Of a stretch of 5,646 nt of DNA, positions 5,539 to 5,646 are shown one piece after another; within the stretch, counting starts at the first letter, position 1, and every line of letters begins with the position of its first letter. A program made the position numbers and the translations under genes. Location: the NCBI GenBank assembly GCA_015222555.1, contig JADFVM010000236.1, positions 1 to 5,646 on the forward strand. The letters are read 5' to 3'. The stretch comes from Pseudomonadota bacterium. Lineage in GTDB: Bacteria; Desulfobacterota; JADFVX01. Under the pieces are notes generated by a model. The model saw nothing but the letters and a program-made list of their open reading frames with translations. It made no database searches and was not told where the DNA came from.

Positions 5539-5646
5539 CTAAAATGGAATAATAAAAATAAAGATAGATCCTTTACCTTCCCCCTCGCTTTCCACCCATA
5601 TCCTGCCGCCGTGAAGCTCTACAAGACTTTTGCTTAGGGACAGGCC
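5539..5646 (-). CDS. Histidine kinase, C-terminal end only (cut by window edge)
   Basis: The last 35 codons of a kinase whose beginning lies beyond the right edge. The visible part starts inside the G2 box ([14 protein letters not shown]) and continues [20 protein letters not shown], ending F-stop at 5539. This is the closing part of a HATPase_c domain, which binds ATP for autophosphorylation. It closely resembles the ends of the kinase at 3676-4749 (GLPLSKNLVQLHGG) and the relic at 2950-3180 (GLSLTKTFVELHYG), suggesting duplicated genes. It lies 24 bases before a receiver gene, the same order as the downstream pair. Input domains and the H-box cannot be seen here. Confidence 0.9.
   Translation of the reverse strand, partial: GLSLSKSLVELHGGRIWVESEGEGKGSIFIFIIPF

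Overview
The window is a dense two-component signalling cluster read entirely from the minus strand, right to left. No base composition break or mobile-element gene is visible. Soluble kinases, stand-alone receivers, a PleD-type diguanylate cyclase and an HDOD remnant packed together recall Deltaproteobacteria (Desulfobacterota) and similar metabolically versatile bacteria. That placement is an inference from gene style; no marker gene is present.

Layout in transcription order: (1) the last 35 codons of a histidine kinase cut by the right edge (5646-5539); (2) a single-domain receiver with a GTG start and strong ribosome binding site (5514-5146); (3) about 190 bases without a convincing gene; (4) a short broken HDOD-type gene that needs a -1 shift at a run of seven A and seems to have lost its middle (4953-4736); (5) a soluble histidine kinase (4749-3676) with an odd 30-residue insert; (6) a second single-domain receiver (3609-3193); (7) a decayed kinase C-terminus with at least three frame disruptions (about 3180-2950); (8) a REC-REC-GGDEF diguanylate cyclase of PleD architecture (2865-1450); (9) a REC-HisKA-HATPase protein (1431-298), 18 bases after it; (10) about 300 bases of non-coding DNA ending in a perfect AAGGAGG at the left edge, which probably serves a gene just outside.

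The kinase-receiver unit appears twice intact or nearly so, and a third kinase end survives as a relic, so the cluster probably grew by tandem duplication and is losing parts. No complete protein shows a transmembrane segment or recognised sensor domain. Signals must therefore enter through receiver phosphorylation, the coiled coil, or partners outside the window. A reasonable model (inference) is that the kinases phosphorylate the DivK-like receivers and the two receivers of the cyclase, so that c-di-GMP synthesis is the main visible output, with the REC-kinase as a relay or feedback element.

I found no wholly new system. The best leads are the HDOD remnant with its slippery A-run, the heptamer-phased insert beside a perfect 28-base palindrome inside the kinase gene, and the kinase relic.
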